A DNA stretch of 64,000 nt, taken from contig JAUZSN010000002.1 of assembly GCA_030949405.1 (NCBI GenBank), positions 2,776,553-2,840,552 on the forward strand, read 5' to 3'. The notes under the pieces were generated by a model, which made no database searches, had not been told where the DNA came from, and saw nothing but the letters and a program-made list of their open reading frames with translations. The position numbers and the translations under genes were made by a program. Shown piece by piece: positions 53,082 through 63,032 of the stretch (positions within the stretch are counted from its first letter, which is position 1; every line of letters starts with the position of its first letter). This stretch comes from Methylococcales bacterium (lineage in GTDB: Bacteria; Pseudomonadota; Gammaproteobacteria; Methylococcales; Methylomonadaceae).

Positions 53082-53867
53082 TTACCCTTCTTGCCTAATT
53101 AATAACATTTTTTTAATTTCTGCAATTGATTTTGCTGGGTTTAAACCTTTAGGGCAAGTATCAGTACAATTCATAATGGTATGGCAACGATAAAGTTTAA
53201 ACGGGTCTTCTAATTCATCTAACCGTTCACCGGTATTTTCATCCCGACTGTCCACCAACCAACGATACGCTTGCAATAAGGTCGCAGGGCCTAAATAACG
53301 GTCACTGTTCCACCAATAACTCGGACAACTGGTTGAACAACACGCGCATAAAACACATTCATACAACCCATCTAATTTTTTACGATCTTCCTTGCTTTGC
53401 AAACGTTCACTATCCGCAGGCGCGGGGGTCTGCGTTTCTATCCACGGTTTAATGGAGGCGTATTGAGCATAAAAATTGGTCATGTCCGCGACTAAATCTT
53501 TAACCACATCTAAATGAGGTAAAGGAAAAATCTTAATCGTGCCTTCATAATCGCTAATGGCTTTGGTACACACAAGGGTATTTTTACCATTAACATTCAT
53601 CGCACACGAGCCACAAACGCCCTCCCGACAAGAACGACGAAAGGTCAATCCCGCATCTATTTCATTTTTAATTTTTAAAATAGCATCTAAAACCATCGGG
53701 CCACACCGGTCTAAATCCAGATGATAGCTATCCACACGCGGATTTTCATCGGTGTCAGGATCCCAGCGATAGACTTCAAACCGTTTAACCTGTGTTGCAT
53801 TCTCAGGAACTGGAAATTCATGCCCTTTAATTAATCTTGAATTTTTGGGGAGTGCAAATTCAACCAT
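53082..53867 (-). CDS. sdhB: succinate dehydrogenase iron-sulfur subunit
   Basis: A 261-residue SdhB carrying [2Fe-2S] ([15 protein letters not shown], plus LVC), [4Fe-4S] ([16 protein letters not shown]) and [3Fe-4S] ([18 protein letters not shown]) motifs. It passes electrons from SdhA to quinone. Its ATG overlaps the sdhA 3' end by one base. Normal length. Confidence 0.95.
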   Translation of the reverse strand: MVEFALPKNSRLIKGHEFPVPENATQVKRFEVYRWDPDTDENPRVDSYHLDLDRCGPMVLDAILKIKNEIDAGLTFRRSCREGVCGSCAMNVNGKNTLVCTKAISDYEGTIKIFPLPHLDVVKDLVADMTNFYAQYASIKPWIETQTPAPADSERLQSKEDRKKLDGLYECVLCACCSTSCPSYWWNSDRYLGPATLLQAYRWLVDSRDENTGERLDELEDPFKLYRCHTIMNCTDTCPKGLNPAKSIAEIKKMLLIRQEG

Positions 53868-55651
53868 TAGTAAACCCTCGTTTTAGGTGGAATGGATTCA
53901 ACGTCATCTGTTAACGTGTGCATGTGAACAGGGCGATAATCAATCGAGACATCAACGCCATCTAACCAGACTAAGGTATGCTCTAACCAATTACTGTCAT
54001 CACGTTCAGGGTAGTCTTCACGCGAATGTCCGCCCCGACTTTCTGTGCGATTAGCCGCACTTGCAATGGTGACGGTTGCTTGCGCTAATAAATTATCGAG
54101 TTCTAAGGTTTCGACTAAATCAGTATTCCAAATTAAGGACGAATCACTTACCTGAACATCATTAAATAAATCCCGCACCATTTTTAATTCAGCAATCCCT
54201 TTTTGTAAAACGTCACCCGTTCTAAATACTGAGGCATGAGTTTGCATCGTTTGTTGCATCGCTAAACGAATATCCGCCGTTTTTTGTGACCCTTGTGCAT
54301 GGCGAATGGTATCAAAGCGATTCAAAGCAACGTCATACGCCCCTTCTTTTAAAGGCGAATGGGGGGTTCTGGATTTGATAATTTCAGAACAGCGAATCGC
54401 TGCCGCACGACCAAAGACCACTAAATCTAATAACGAATTTGAACCCAAACGGTTGGCGCCATGAACGGAAACACAAGCCGCTTCACCAATAGCCATTAAA
54501 CCTGGGACAACCGCTTCAGGATTCCCGTCATCATTTAACGTCACGACTTCGGCTTTATAATTTGTGGGAATACCGCCCATGTTGTAATGCACGGTTGGTA
54601 AGATTGGAATCGGCTCTTTTGTGACATCAATCCCTGCAAAAATACGCGCCGTTTCTGAAATCCCTGGCAGACGTTCTTTGATAATTTCAGGGTCTAAATG
54701 TTCAATATGAAGCAGGGCATGGTCTTTATGTTCCCCTACACCTCGTCCTTCTTGAATTTCTAAGGTAATGGCACGACTGACGACATCACGCGAGGCTAAA
54801 TCTTTTGCATTGGGGGCATAACGTTCCATAAAACGTTCCCCTTCTGAATTGGTTAAATACCCCCCTTCCCCTCGCACGCCTTCGGTAATTAAACACCCTG
54901 CCCCATAAATACCTGTTGGATGAAATTGGATAAATTCCATATCTTGTAATGCTAACCCAGCCCGCAACACCATTGCATTACCATCCCCTGTGACTGTATG
55001 TGCAGAGGTACATGAAAAGAAACAACGCCCATAGCCACCTGTGGCTAAGACCGTCACATGCGCTCTAAATAAATGTAATGAGCCATCCTCTAAGCACCAC
55101 GCTAAAACACCTTTGCATTCGCCATTTTCCATCACCAAATCTAAGACGATGTACTCAATAAAAAACTCGGCTTTATGCTTTAAGGATTGTTGATATAAGG
55201 TATGTAAAATAGCATGACCGGTAACATCGGCGGCGGCACAGGTTCGTTGAGCAATGCCTTCACCAAAGTGGGTCGTCATTCCTCCAAAAGCGCGTTGATA
55301 AATTTTTCCATCTTCGGTACGCGAAAAAGGAACGCCATATTGCTCCAGTTCCAGTATAGCGGGAATCGCTTCACGACACATATATTCAATCGCGTCTTGA
55401 TCGCCTAACCAATCTGAGCCTTTAACGGTATCGTACATGTGCCAACGCCAATCATCTTCCCCCGCATTACCTAAAGCGGCACTAATTCCACCTTGAGCGG
55501 CAACCGTATGACTCCGTGTTGGGAAAACTTTAGAAATACAAGCCGTTTTTAAACCTTTTTCCGCCATACCTAAGGTCGCACGTAAACCTGCGCCCCCCGC
55601 ACCAACAATAATGGTGTCGTATTGATGTTCTATAATTTTATAGTTTGCCAT
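53867..55651 (-). CDS. sdhA: succinate dehydrogenase flavoprotein subunit
   Basis: A 594-residue SdhA oxidising succinate to fumarate. The FAD fold ([20 protein letters not shown]) and covalent-FAD His48 in [11 protein letters not shown] are present, as are the catalytic stretch [36 protein letters not shown], and [20 protein letters not shown]. The start follows AAGGA. No sdhC or sdhD gene lies on either side. Confidence 0.95.
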   Translation of the reverse strand: MANYKIIEHQYDTIIVGAGGAGLRATLGMAEKGLKTACISKVFPTRSHTVAAQGGISAALGNAGEDDWRWHMYDTVKGSDWLGDQDAIEYMCREAIPAILELEQYGVPFSRTEDGKIYQRAFGGMTTHFGEGIAQRTCAAADVTGHAILHTLYQQSLKHKAEFFIEYIVLDLVMENGECKGVLAWCLEDGSLHLFRAHVTVLATGGYGRCFFSCTSAHTVTGDGNAMVLRAGLALQDMEFIQFHPTGIYGAGCLITEGVRGEGGYLTNSEGERFMERYAPNAKDLASRDVVSRAITLEIQEGRGVGEHKDHALLHIEHLDPEIIKERLPGISETARIFAGIDVTKEPIPILPTVHYNMGGIPTNYKAEVVTLNDDGNPEAVVPGLMAIGEAACVSVHGANRLGSNSLLDLVVFGRAAAIRCSEIIKSRTPHSPLKEGAYDVALNRFDTIRHAQGSQKTADIRLAMQQTMQTHASVFRTGDVLQKGIAELKMVRDLFNDVQVSDSSLIWNTDLVETLELDNLLAQATVTIASAANRTESRGGHSREDYPERDDSNWLEHTLVWLDGVDVSIDYRPVHMHTLTDDVESIPPKTRVY

Positions 55652-55715
55652 AAGGGCGCATTCCTTATTTGGTTAAAGTTATTAAGTTAAGTTGCCTTCT
55701 ACTCTGTGGGGTGTT

Positions 55716-56168
55716 TTATAAATCAAAATCCTTGGTATTTAAATTTAATTCACGGGCAATTTTTATCGCAACTTCTTTTTCATCAGCATCAAAATTTCCA
55801 TCCGCCGCCGCAATTGAAATAATCATTCGCATCACTAATCGTGAGGCTTCTTCATTGGTTTTTAATTTACCTAACGCCTCATAAGCTTTTGCTTCCCCTA
55901 TGTCTTTATCAAATTCAACCTGAGAGACAAAAGTTTGAAAAGCGGTTATTACATCCGAGGTGGTGAAAATAGATAAGGCATCATGGTTTTCAATAAATTT
56001 AACCATTTTTTGTTTTTCAGACGCGCTAATTTCACCATCCGCTAAGGCGATTAAAGCCGCCCCTGCCATTGAGGCATTAAGAAACTCTTTATTTTTAAAT
56101 TTTAATGCCGCTGTTTTTAAATCGGACATTTTATCTTTAACATTGCTCATAAAATCAGTAAAACTCAT
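55716..56168 (-). CDS. TerB-family protein
   Basis: A 150-residue TerB-like protein: ALIALADGEISASEKQKMVK and MIISIAAADGNFDADEKEVA are the two acidic metal-binding-like motifs of the tellurite-resistance TerB fold. The short helical N-terminus precedes. Single TerB genes are common outside ter operons and probably link stress to the membrane. It lies 65 bp upstream of sdhA in the same direction. Confidence 0.88.
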   Translation of the reverse strand: MSFTDFMSNVKDKMSDLKTAALKFKNKEFLNASMAGAALIALADGEISASEKQKMVKFIENHDALSIFTTSDVITAFQTFVSQVEFDKDIGEAKAYEALGKLKTNEEASRLVMRMIISIAAADGNFDADEKEVAIKIARELNLNTKDFDL

Positions 56169-56246
56169 GGTGAATACCTTTTGGATGGTTTAAAAATAAG
56201 GGGGGAATAACTGACATCCTTCATTTTTCAGTTTACAGTTTAAATC

Positions 56247-56305
56247 GGAGTCCAATAGCTTTAGCTGTTGGCGTGTCACGAAAATAGCTAAAGCTATTTT
56301 ACTCC
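56247..56305. repeat. diverged GGAGTCCAA-type palindromic repeat
   Basis: GGAGTCCAATAGCTTTAGCT (56247) and AAAATAGCTAAAGCTATTTT (56281) with ACTCC at the end form a REP-like unit. Related to the perfect palindrome at 37253-37286. Confidence 0.65.
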
Positions 56306-56395
56306 ACACTCTATTTTTAAGAATAAAGTCTAAACTACTTTTGAGCTAAATAAAGGATACCGAATAACATATCAATTGTTAGATAAACAGTAATT

Positions 56396-57190
56396 TTATA
56401 ATAAATCGTCCGTCAAATGCGGCTCAATCGCTTTGTACATTAATTGATGAACTTTCGGGCTGCCTACAATTAAATTTCCCGATTTTAAATAATATTCTTT
56501 AAACGAAAAATCCGTTGCTACGCCGCCCGCTTCTTGAATTAATAAAACCCCCGCCGCCATATCCCACGGTTGTAAGCCAATTTCCCAAAAGCCGTCTAAC
56601 CGACCTGCTGCAACATAGGCTAAATCTAAAGCCGCCGAGCCTGCACGTCGTATGCCTGCGGTATCCCCCACTAAATCTGAAAACATCCCCAAATAAGCGG
56701 GTAAATTTTTCTTTGATTTAAACGGAAAGCCCGTTCCAATTAACGTTCCTTTAAGATTACTCGGCTGGGTCACTCGAATTTTACGACTATTTAGCATCGC
56801 GCCTCCGCCTCGTTCAGCCGTAAATAACTCATCTCTGAGTGGATCGTAAACAACCGCACATTCCAATTTATTTTTATATTGTAAGGCGATAGAAATCGCA
56901 TAAACAGGAAAGCCATGTAAAAAATTAGTGGTTCCATCCAATGGGTCGATAATCCAAACGTAATCATTACCTTTATGCTCGCCACTTTCCTCTGCTAAAA
57001 AACCATGCTCAGGGAAAGAGGTCTGAATGGTTTTTATGATTTCTTGTTCTGCCAGACGATCAACTTCGGTCACATAATCATTTTTAGTTTTAAAATTGAT
57101 TTTAAGTTGATTGACGTTTTCAGAGGCACGCTGAATGATGTCTCCTGCATTTCTTGCCGCTCGAATGGCAATGTTAAGCATTGGGTTCAT
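56396..57190 (-). CDS. suhB: inositol-1-monophosphatase family protein
   Basis: A 264-residue SuhB-type phosphatase. Metal sites are visible in FLAEESGEHKGNDYVWIIDP, IDPLDGTTNFLHGFPVYAIS and GLQPWDMAAGVLLIQEAGG. SuhB also takes part in rRNA antitermination. It is divergent from trmJ, the common gammaproteobacterial arrangement. Confidence 0.92.
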   Translation of the reverse strand: MNPMLNIAIRAARNAGDIIQRASENVNQLKINFKTKNDYVTEVDRLAEQEIIKTIQTSFPEHGFLAEESGEHKGNDYVWIIDPLDGTTNFLHGFPVYAISIALQYKNKLECAVVYDPLRDELFTAERGGGAMLNSRKIRVTQPSNLKGTLIGTGFPFKSKKNLPAYLGMFSDLVGDTAGIRRAGSAALDLAYVAAGRLDGFWEIGLQPWDMAAGVLLIQEAGGVATDFSFKEYYLKSGNLIVGSPKVHQLMYKAIEPHLTDDLL

Positions 57191-57283
57191 AGGTTAATCG
57201 TTTTAAGTAAGAGTAATAAAATATCACTAGGGTAACAAATCTTTTGTTAAAATTTGTTCTTTTTTCAAAAAGAGCATCCTTCT

Positions 57284-58027
57284 TTGTTAAATAATATTAA
57301 AATTATTCTCGTAGAAACGTCACACGCAGGTAATATAGGCGGCGTTGCCCGTGCGATGAAAAACATGTCGCTTTCGCAACTCCGCCTCGTTACCCCTAAA
57401 AATTTCCCTCATGCCGACGCGACCGCAAGAGCGTCAGGCGCAGATGATCTCCTTGCCAATGCCGTTATTTATAATGATTTAACGGCGGCCATTAGTGACT
57501 GTCAATTAGTAATCGGTTGCAGTGCCAGAGCGCGAACTATTAGCTGGCCTGAGCTTGATCCGCGTGAAAATGCTGAAAAATGCCAACAACAACCCAAAGA
57601 TAATAATATTGCCCTTATTTTTGGACGTGAAAACTCAGGGCTTAAAAACCATGAGCTAGATTTATGTCATTATTTGTTACGTATTCCGTGCAATGAAAAT
57701 TACAGTTCGTTAAATCTTGCCGCCGCCGTTCAGGTCGTTTGTTATGAGTTATTTATCGCAACAACCCAAAATACCGCCCCAGATTGGGTTGGTGATAAAG
57801 GCGATCAACCGTTAGCCAGCGCAAATCAAATGGAATTATTTTATCAACATTTGCAGCAAACGTTAGTTGATATTGATTTTTTACAACCGCCTAAAGCCCG
57901 TTCACTGATGCGACGATTACGCCGAATTTATAACCGTGTGCAATTAGATACCAAAGAGCTGGATATTTTACGCGGTATTTTACGCTTTTCCCAAAATCAT
58001 AATAAGGATCAGTCGGATGTTCGCTAA
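57284..58027 (+). CDS. trmJ: tRNA (cytidine/uridine-2'-O)-methyltransferase TrmJ
   Basis: A SPOUT-class methyltransferase that modifies position 32 of tRNAs. I favour the TTG at 57284 ([20 protein letters not shown]), about 9 nt after AAGAG; a TTG at 57254 adds 10 residues. Motifs: [38 protein letters not shown] and [20 protein letters not shown], the trefoil-knot core. It overlaps cysE by 11 nt. Confidence 0.92.
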   Translation: MLNNIKIILVETSHAGNIGGVARAMKNMSLSQLRLVTPKNFPHADATARASGADDLLANAVIYNDLTAAISDCQLVIGCSARARTISWPELDPRENAEKCQQQPKDNNIALIFGRENSGLKNHELDLCHYLLRIPCNENYSSLNLAAAVQVVCYELFIATTQNTAPDWVGDKGDQPLASANQMELFYQHLQQTLVDIDFLQPPKARSLMRRLRRIYNRVQLDTKELDILRGILRFSQNHNKDQSDVR

Positions 58028-58766
58028 ATTAAAATCAGAAGTGGCTTATATATTTGAACGCGACCCCGCCGCACATTCTGTTTTTGAAGTCTGTACCTGC
58101 TACCCAGGTTTTCATGCCATTCTTATTCATCGGCTCAGTCATTATTTATGGCAACAGGGTTTTAAATGGTTAGCCCGTTTTATTTCCCATTTTTCACGCT
58201 GGATTACAGGGGTTGAAATTCATCCTGCGGCAAAAATTGGTCAACGTTTTTTTATTGATCATGGCATGGGAATTGTGATTGGTGAAACGGCGATTATTGG
58301 GGATGATTGTACGCTATATCATGGGGTAACGTTAGGGGGAACGAGTTGGAAAAAAGGAAAACGCCACCCTACGTTAGGCAATAATGTCGTCATTGGGGCG
58401 GGGGCTAAAATTTTAGGGCCTATTCAGGTCGGTCATAATGCGCGTATCGGCTCAAATGCGGTGGTTGTTAAGTCAATTCCTGCGGATACCACGGCAACAG
58501 GAATTCCTGCCCGCATCAAAAATCCACAAAGTTTACGTGAAAAAACAGCGACTAAAATTGGCTTTGATGCGTACGGTGAAACCCTTAATATGCCTGACCC
58601 TGTCGTTGAAGCGATTAATAAAATGCTCGACCATATTCATCAAACCGATAAACAAATGCAGTGTATGCGGCAAGCCTTAAAAGAGGCGGGTATTGAATGT
58701 AATGAGCAAAAAATTATTCCCTTAGAGGGATTTGAAATTAATAGTTTTAAAAATGAGGAAGCCTAA
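58017..58766 (+). CDS. cysE: serine O-acetyltransferase
   Basis: A 249-residue CysE of the cysteine pathway, making O-acetylserine from serine and acetyl-CoA. An N-terminal helical part ([20 protein letters not shown]) precedes left-handed beta-helix hexapeptide repeats ([60 protein letters not shown]). Catalytic His is in the IDHG and YHGV segments. trmJ-cysE is a known pairing; the usual next genes iscRSUA are absent here. Confidence 0.94.
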   Translation: MFAKLKSEVAYIFERDPAAHSVFEVCTCYPGFHAILIHRLSHYLWQQGFKWLARFISHFSRWITGVEIHPAAKIGQRFFIDHGMGIVIGETAIIGDDCTLYHGVTLGGTSWKKGKRHPTLGNNVVIGAGAKILGPIQVGHNARIGSNAVVVKSIPADTTATGIPARIKNPQSLREKTATKIGFDAYGETLNMPDPVVEAINKMLDHIHQTDKQMQCMRQALKEAGIECNEQKIIPLEGFEINSFKNEEA

Positions 58767-58800
58767 CCCTTTTAACGATAACACCGTTACTTTTTTAGGC

Positions 58801-59439
58801 TTAATTTAAAAAATATTTACACTGTCGTAAAATAACGATAATAGCCATTAAATCATCTTCATTCGTACAGTCATAACTTTTAGACAGATAATAATTTTTG
58901 TCAATCATGATGATAAACTCCCAAAATCGTCCTGTGACAGCACAACCATATAAAGGCTGTTTAGTTTGGTTGATTTCTTGGGAAATTAAAAAAGCCGTTA
59001 ACAATTGCGCTATGGGATCCCCCGTAGGATTACGATATTTTTTCCATATTTGAAAATAAAAATAAGGGTTTTGTGGTTGATTTAAAATTCCTTTTGCAAT
59101 CATAAAATCTGTTTTTATTTTTAAAAACTGGTTGTTTACCGTGGCTTCTACCGTATACTCAAAGTAGGTATGATACGGGGGAATATCAATTAAATGACCT
59201 AGTTTTAAAACGAATGCAATAAATTTCATTTTTAATTCCGCTCTATCCCAACATTTTATTTTTTCTTGGGCATCAAAAAAGATTAAATTAAAAAGATATT
59301 GTTCCCCTGAATTTAGCGCAACAGGATTTGTGTGTTCTAGCCATTCGGTTAACAAGGGACTTTTATCATTACCGACAAAGCATTTTAAATCGTAAAGCAA
59401 GGTTAAATCCGCTTCGGAGTATTTTTTGATTTTAGACAT
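58801..59439 (-). CDS. PD-(D/E)XK-like orphan paralogue, active site degenerate
   Basis: A 212-residue relative of the protein at 47043-47684. The two align at NPQNPYFYFQIWKKYRNPTG against NPHQPYFCLHEYKRSIENQG and at QPLYGCAVTGRFWEFIIMID against MPIYGLFVVGLVWNFIILKG. D111 and K133 are kept but the Glu of E-x-K is Ile131 here, and Gln145 is conserved. This copy is therefore probably not a nuclease, perhaps a partner or regulator of the other; that is inference. The first 90 residues are less similar. Confidence 0.55.
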   Translation of the reverse strand: MSKIKKYSEADLTLLYDLKCFVGNDKSPLLTEWLEHTNPVALNSGEQYLFNLIFFDAQEKIKCWDRAELKMKFIAFVLKLGHLIDIPPYHTYFEYTVEATVNNQFLKIKTDFMIAKGILNQPQNPYFYFQIWKKYRNPTGDPIAQLLTAFLISQEINQTKQPLYGCAVTGRFWEFIIMIDKNYYLSKSYDCTNEDDLMAIIVILRQCKYFLN

Positions 59440-59690
59440 CGTCCCACCTATTAGGTTTTATTTAATTAATCGCTTTAGTTTAGATTAATAAAGGGGGCTA
59501 ACTGAGAGGAAATAGACAAACTGTGATTGAATCTTCAAAATTTGAAGGCGGTTTAAAAAATAGAGCTTAAAATCGATCGTTTTTAAGTCCGTCTAATGAC
59601 TAAAAATTCGTCACTTTCTTTATTATTATTCTTATAAAAACAGGATGCAGGAAGACTTCCCCGCACCCTGAAATTTAAAGTAAATACAGC
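59440..59690. other. spacer between the orphan gene and dienelactone hydrolase
   Basis: AT-rich, 250 bp. No gene, repeat or strong hairpin was recognised. Confidence 0.5.
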
Positions 59691-60410
59691 TTAGGCAAAA
59701 ATTTCGCTTAAAAAATTTTGCATCGCTACCCATGAGCGTCTATCTGAGTTAGGCTGGTAAACAGTTCCAAAATCAGGGTCATTCGCATTAGGGTTGGTAA
59801 AGGCGTGTGAGGTATGACTATAACTATGCAGTTGCCAGTCCGCGCCTTTTTCGGTTAATTCCTGTTGAAGCGAGGAAAGTAATTCAGGGGAAATCATCGG
59901 ATCATCATGACCGTGTAAAACAAGCACTTTTGCTTTAATGGGCTGCTGCTTAAGGTTATCAGGGGCTAATAATAATCCATGAAATGAAACCACCCCTTTT
60001 ATATCTGCCCCTGTTCTGGCTAAATCCAAAACACATAAACCACCAAAACAAAAACCAATAGCGGCTATATTCTTTTCATCCGCCCACGGCGTATGAGTGA
60101 CTGCGCGTAAAGCTGCTTGCATTCGTTGCTGTAATCGTTCTCTCGCCTCCATCAACGGTTGCATTAATTGGGCATTTTCTTCGGTACTTTTTCCTAAGAT
60201 ACCTTGCCCATACATATCAACGGCAAAGGCAAAATAACCCATCTTGGCTAATTTTTCTGCTTTATCACACACAAAATCATCACGCCCACCCCACGCATGA
60301 CAGATTAAAACGGTTGGGCGAATCCCTTTAATCGTATTATCGTAGGCAAAAAAACCTTCTAATAAAAGTTCATCATCCAGGTAATTAACCGTATTACTTA
60401 TAATTGCCAT
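59691..60410 (-). CDS. dienelactone hydrolase family protein
   Basis: A 239-residue alpha/beta hydrolase: nucleophile Cys in AAIGFCFGGLCVLDLA, acid in VLHGHDDPMISPELL and His in SHTSHAFTNPNANDPDFGTV. The family includes carboxymethylenebutenolidase, but this subgroup's substrate is unknown. First of the three genes is the phosphatase upstream (61291); this one is the last, 10 bp after the Dabb gene. Confidence 0.88.
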   Translation of the reverse strand: MAIISNTVNYLDDELLLEGFFAYDNTIKGIRPTVLICHAWGGRDDFVCDKAEKLAKMGYFAFAVDMYGQGILGKSTEENAQLMQPLMEARERLQQRMQAALRAVTHTPWADEKNIAAIGFCFGGLCVLDLARTGADIKGVVSFHGLLLAPDNLKQQPIKAKVLVLHGHDDPMISPELLSSLQQELTEKGADWQLHSYSHTSHAFTNPNANDPDFGTVYQPNSDRRSWVAMQNFLSEIFA

Positions 60411-60419
60411 AAGGATTCT

Positions 60420-60809
60420 CTATGAGCCAATAGAGTTATAAATAACAATACGATTTGCCATCGTTTTAAAAACTTTAACTGCCGCTTTATGTTTTGGATG
60501 ATCTAAATACGCTTGTAAGGCCGCTTTGTTTTTAAAGGTCACCGTAATTAAAACATCAAACGTATCATCAACAATTGAACGATCACTTTTTTCAACAACC
60601 GATACGTTACGATAAATAATGCCAGGCAAATTATTTAATTTTTTACTGGCTTTAACAAAAGTATTCCGTGCTTTTTCATCACCTGCGTCATTTAACCACA
60701 CGACAATAACATGGGTAAGGACTTTATTTTCATCTGCGGCATGAGCGGGTGAGACTAAAAATAAGCCCGTTAAAACCGTAAGCTGAATAAACGTTATAAT
60801 TTTTTTCAT
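60420..60809 (-). CDS. exported Dabb-domain (stress-responsive alpha/beta barrel) protein
   Basis: A 129-residue protein with a signal peptide (MKKIITFIQLTVLTGLFLVS, cut near HAADE) and a Dabb domain (VLTHVIVVWLNDAGDEKARN, then VLITVTFKNKAALQAYLDHP). Its ATG overlaps the phosphatase stop (ATGA). Function unknown; the fold is that of dimeric stress-responsive proteins. Confidence 0.85.
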   Translation of the reverse strand: MKKIITFIQLTVLTGLFLVSPAHAADENKVLTHVIVVWLNDAGDEKARNTFVKASKKLNNLPGIIYRNVSVVEKSDRSIVDDTFDVLITVTFKNKAALQAYLDHPKHKAAVKVFKTMANRIVIYNSIGS

Positions 60810-61291
60810 GTTAATTTTTCCGTTGTTTTTAAAGAGTGTAAAAAACCTTTTGACGCGGCCTCGATCATATCAAATACATTATCAAACCCATTTTCTCCCC
60901 CATAGTAAGGATCGGGAACGTCACGGCATCTTAACTCAGGGGCGTAATCTAAAAAATAATGTATTTTAGATTTAAATTTCTCAGGGCAGGCGTTCATTAG
61001 TGTGGTGTAATTCGATTTATCCATCGCTAATAAGTAATCGTAATCTTCAAAATCACCATAGATTACTTTTCGAGCCAGTTGTTGAGAAAGATCCAGTCCG
61101 CGTTCTTTTGCTGTTTTTTGTGAGCGAAGATCAGGCTGTTCACCGATATGATAAGCATGAGTGCCTGCTGAATTGACTTGAAAATGGGCTGATAGCTGCT
61201 GCTGTTCGATTAGATGGGAAAAGACCCCTTCTGCGGTCGGCGAACGGCAAATATTTCCCATACAGATAAATAAAACGTTTATTTTTTTCAT
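60806..61291 (-). CDS. low-molecular-weight protein-tyrosine phosphatase
   Basis: I start at the ATG at 61291 (MKKINVLFICMGNICRSPTA); a TTG three codons upstream also fits. The 161-residue enzyme has the P-loop CMGNICRS (C-x5-R) and the general-acid Asp in DVPDPYYGGENGFDNVFDMI. It dephosphorylates Tyr on proteins, for example in stress or capsule control. It overlaps the Dabb gene by 4 nt. Confidence 0.92.
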   Translation of the reverse strand: MKKINVLFICMGNICRSPTAEGVFSHLIEQQQLSAHFQVNSAGTHAYHIGEQPDLRSQKTAKERGLDLSQQLARKVIYGDFEDYDYLLAMDKSNYTTLMNACPEKFKSKIHYFLDYAPELRCRDVPDPYYGGENGFDNVFDMIEAASKGFLHSLKTTEKLT

Positions 61292-61407
61292 TTTATACAA
61301 TCATGAATACACTGTTAATAATCGGTTTATCATACCATAGAGAAAATTCAAATGATAAACGCTCAATACGATAGATAGTCATAGAAATAGCTCTTTTTTA
61401 GATAAAA

Positions 61408-61437
61408 AAAAAGCGTAACCTAACGATTACGCTTTTT
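61408..61437 (-). terminator. rho-independent terminator of the cytochrome oxidase operon
   Basis: AAAAAGCGTAA and TTACGCTTTTT form a perfect 11-bp stem around an 8-nt loop, with A/T runs on both sides. It lies just after coxC. Confidence 0.85.
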
Positions 61438-61457
61438 AATCTTCATTCTAAATTTAT

Positions 61458-62309
61458 TTAGACTAAATAAACAAAAATAAATAAACCCAACCAGACCACA
61501 TCAACAAAATGCCAATACCATGCCGCCGCTTCAAAAAAGAAATGATTTTCTGGCGTGAAATGTCCCTTCCAACTACGAAATAAGACAACCGCGAGCATAA
61601 TAGCCCCCACGCAAACATGGAATCCGTGGAAACCTGTCAACATGAAAAAAGTAGAACCATAAATACCTGAACCTAGGGTTAATCCCATATCTGTATAGGC
61701 TTCATGATATTCAACTGCTTGACAAATGACGAACAAAAAACCTAAACCAACGGTTGCAGCTAAGTATTTAATAAGGACATCACGATTTTTAGCTAATAAA
61801 CCATGATGAGCTTTAGTACAAGTCCAGCCACTGGTTAATAATAACGCTGTATTTAGAAACGGTAATCCAAATGCGCCCATAGGCTCAAACTCACCGCCGA
61901 CATTACCCGGTCCATTTGTTGGCCAAACGGCTTCAAAAGAAGGCCATAAATTAGCCCCTGTGACCTCATCTGCTAACCAAGGTACGGATAGGTTACGTGT
62001 GTACCATAGTGTTCCAAAAAACACCGCAAAAAACATAATCTCAGAAAAAATAAACCACATCATTCCCATGCGGTAGGAAATTCCCACACCATGATTATAC
62101 ATCCCTGATTCACTTTCATTTGCCTGTAACGTAAACCAACCCGCTAACATGACAATGAAAATCAATAACCCAACAATCATCATTCCCGAACCAATAGATG
62201 ATCCATTCAGGTAATTGGCAAATCCCGCTAATAGGGTTAATAACCCTACGACTCCAACAATAGGCCATGTCGCCTGATGTGGAATATAATATTCATTATT
62301 TGTAGACAT
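61458..62309 (-). CDS. coxC: cytochrome c oxidase subunit III
   Basis: A 283-residue subunit with about seven membrane helices, including GMMWFIFSEIMFFAVFFGTL and TLGSGIYGSTFFMLTGFHGF and a final helix AAAWYWHFVDVVWLGLFIFV. It stabilises the aa3-type oxidase core and oxygen entry. It follows cox11 by 15 bp in the same operon. Confidence 0.95.
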   Translation of the reverse strand: MSTNNEYYIPHQATWPIVGVVGLLTLLAGFANYLNGSSIGSGMMIVGLLIFIVMLAGWFTLQANESESGMYNHGVGISYRMGMMWFIFSEIMFFAVFFGTLWYTRNLSVPWLADEVTGANLWPSFEAVWPTNGPGNVGGEFEPMGAFGLPFLNTALLLTSGWTCTKAHHGLLAKNRDVLIKYLAATVGLGFLFVICQAVEYHEAYTDMGLTLGSGIYGSTFFMLTGFHGFHVCVGAIMLAVVLFRSWKGHFTPENHFFFEAAAWYWHFVDVVWLGLFIFVYLV

Positions 62310-62324
62310 AAGTGTCCTCTATTG

Positions 62325-62870
62325 TTATTTTTTTACTGATTTTTCAGTATTATCAAAAAAAGTATAGGCTAATGTAATCGTTTTATATCTATTTGGTAAT
62401 TCAGGATTAATTACAAATCGAACAGGCATGTTTTTACCTTCATTAGGTTTAAACGTCTGCTCTGAAAAACAAAAACATTCTGTTTTTATAAAATATTCTG
62501 CCGCAGGCCCTGGCGTAATACTAGGAATGGCTCTAGCCACCATCGGCTTATCCGTTTTATTTTCAGCATAAAAATTGACGGTATAATACTGCCCTGGGTT
62601 CACTTTTATTTTCTTCAATTCCGATTTAAAAATAATCGGGGCTGATTCGTTAAGTGCGGTAATAAATTCTACGGTAATTTCGCGTGTTTTATCTATTTTA
62701 TAGGCGGTTTCTACAATCGCGGTTTTATTCGTTTTGCCATTAATTCCTGTGATGTCACAAAAAACATCATAAAGCGGAACTAACGCATAACCAAAACCAA
62801 ACATAGCCAGCGCAATGATAAATAATTTACGAGCTAAACGACTATTTTTTTTGGCGATATCCTCACTCAT
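62325..62870 (-). CDS. ctaG: cytochrome c oxidase assembly protein Cox11/CtaG
   Basis: A 181-residue copper chaperone that builds the CuB centre of subunit I. One N-terminal helix (KLFIIALAMFGFGYALVPLY) anchors it; the copper motif CFCFSEQ is in YFIKTECFCFSEQTFKPNEG. It overlaps the small gene upstream by ATGA. Confidence 0.94.
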   Translation of the reverse strand: MSEDIAKKNSRLARKLFIIALAMFGFGYALVPLYDVFCDITGINGKTNKTAIVETAYKIDKTREITVEFITALNESAPIIFKSELKKIKVNPGQYYTVNFYAENKTDKPMVARAIPSITPGPAAEYFIKTECFCFSEQTFKPNEGKNMPVRFVINPELPNRYKTITLAYTFFDNTEKSVKK

Positions 62871-62965
62871 CCTGAAACAGCCTTAATAACAGCAAAGACA
62901 TAAATCGTTGCGGCAACGGCAATTAATAAAACAGCGGTTAAAATATTTTTCTTTTTTGTATCCAT
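62867..62965 (-). CDS. cytochrome oxidase small assembly protein
   Basis: A 32-residue single-helix protein (MDTKKKNILTAVLLIAVAAT then IYVFAVIKAVSG). Its stop overlaps the cox11 start by ATGA, and it lies between subunit I and cox11, where short CoxSAP-type assembly proteins occur. It is easily missed because of its length. Confidence 0.75.
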   Translation of the reverse strand: MDTKKKNILTAVLLIAVAATIYVFAVIKAVSG

Positions 62966-63032
62966 TTTTTAAGCCAATATTTCGCCCTTTAGAAAAGGAC
63001 GAAATTTGTTAATAGTTATAAACGATAAACCG

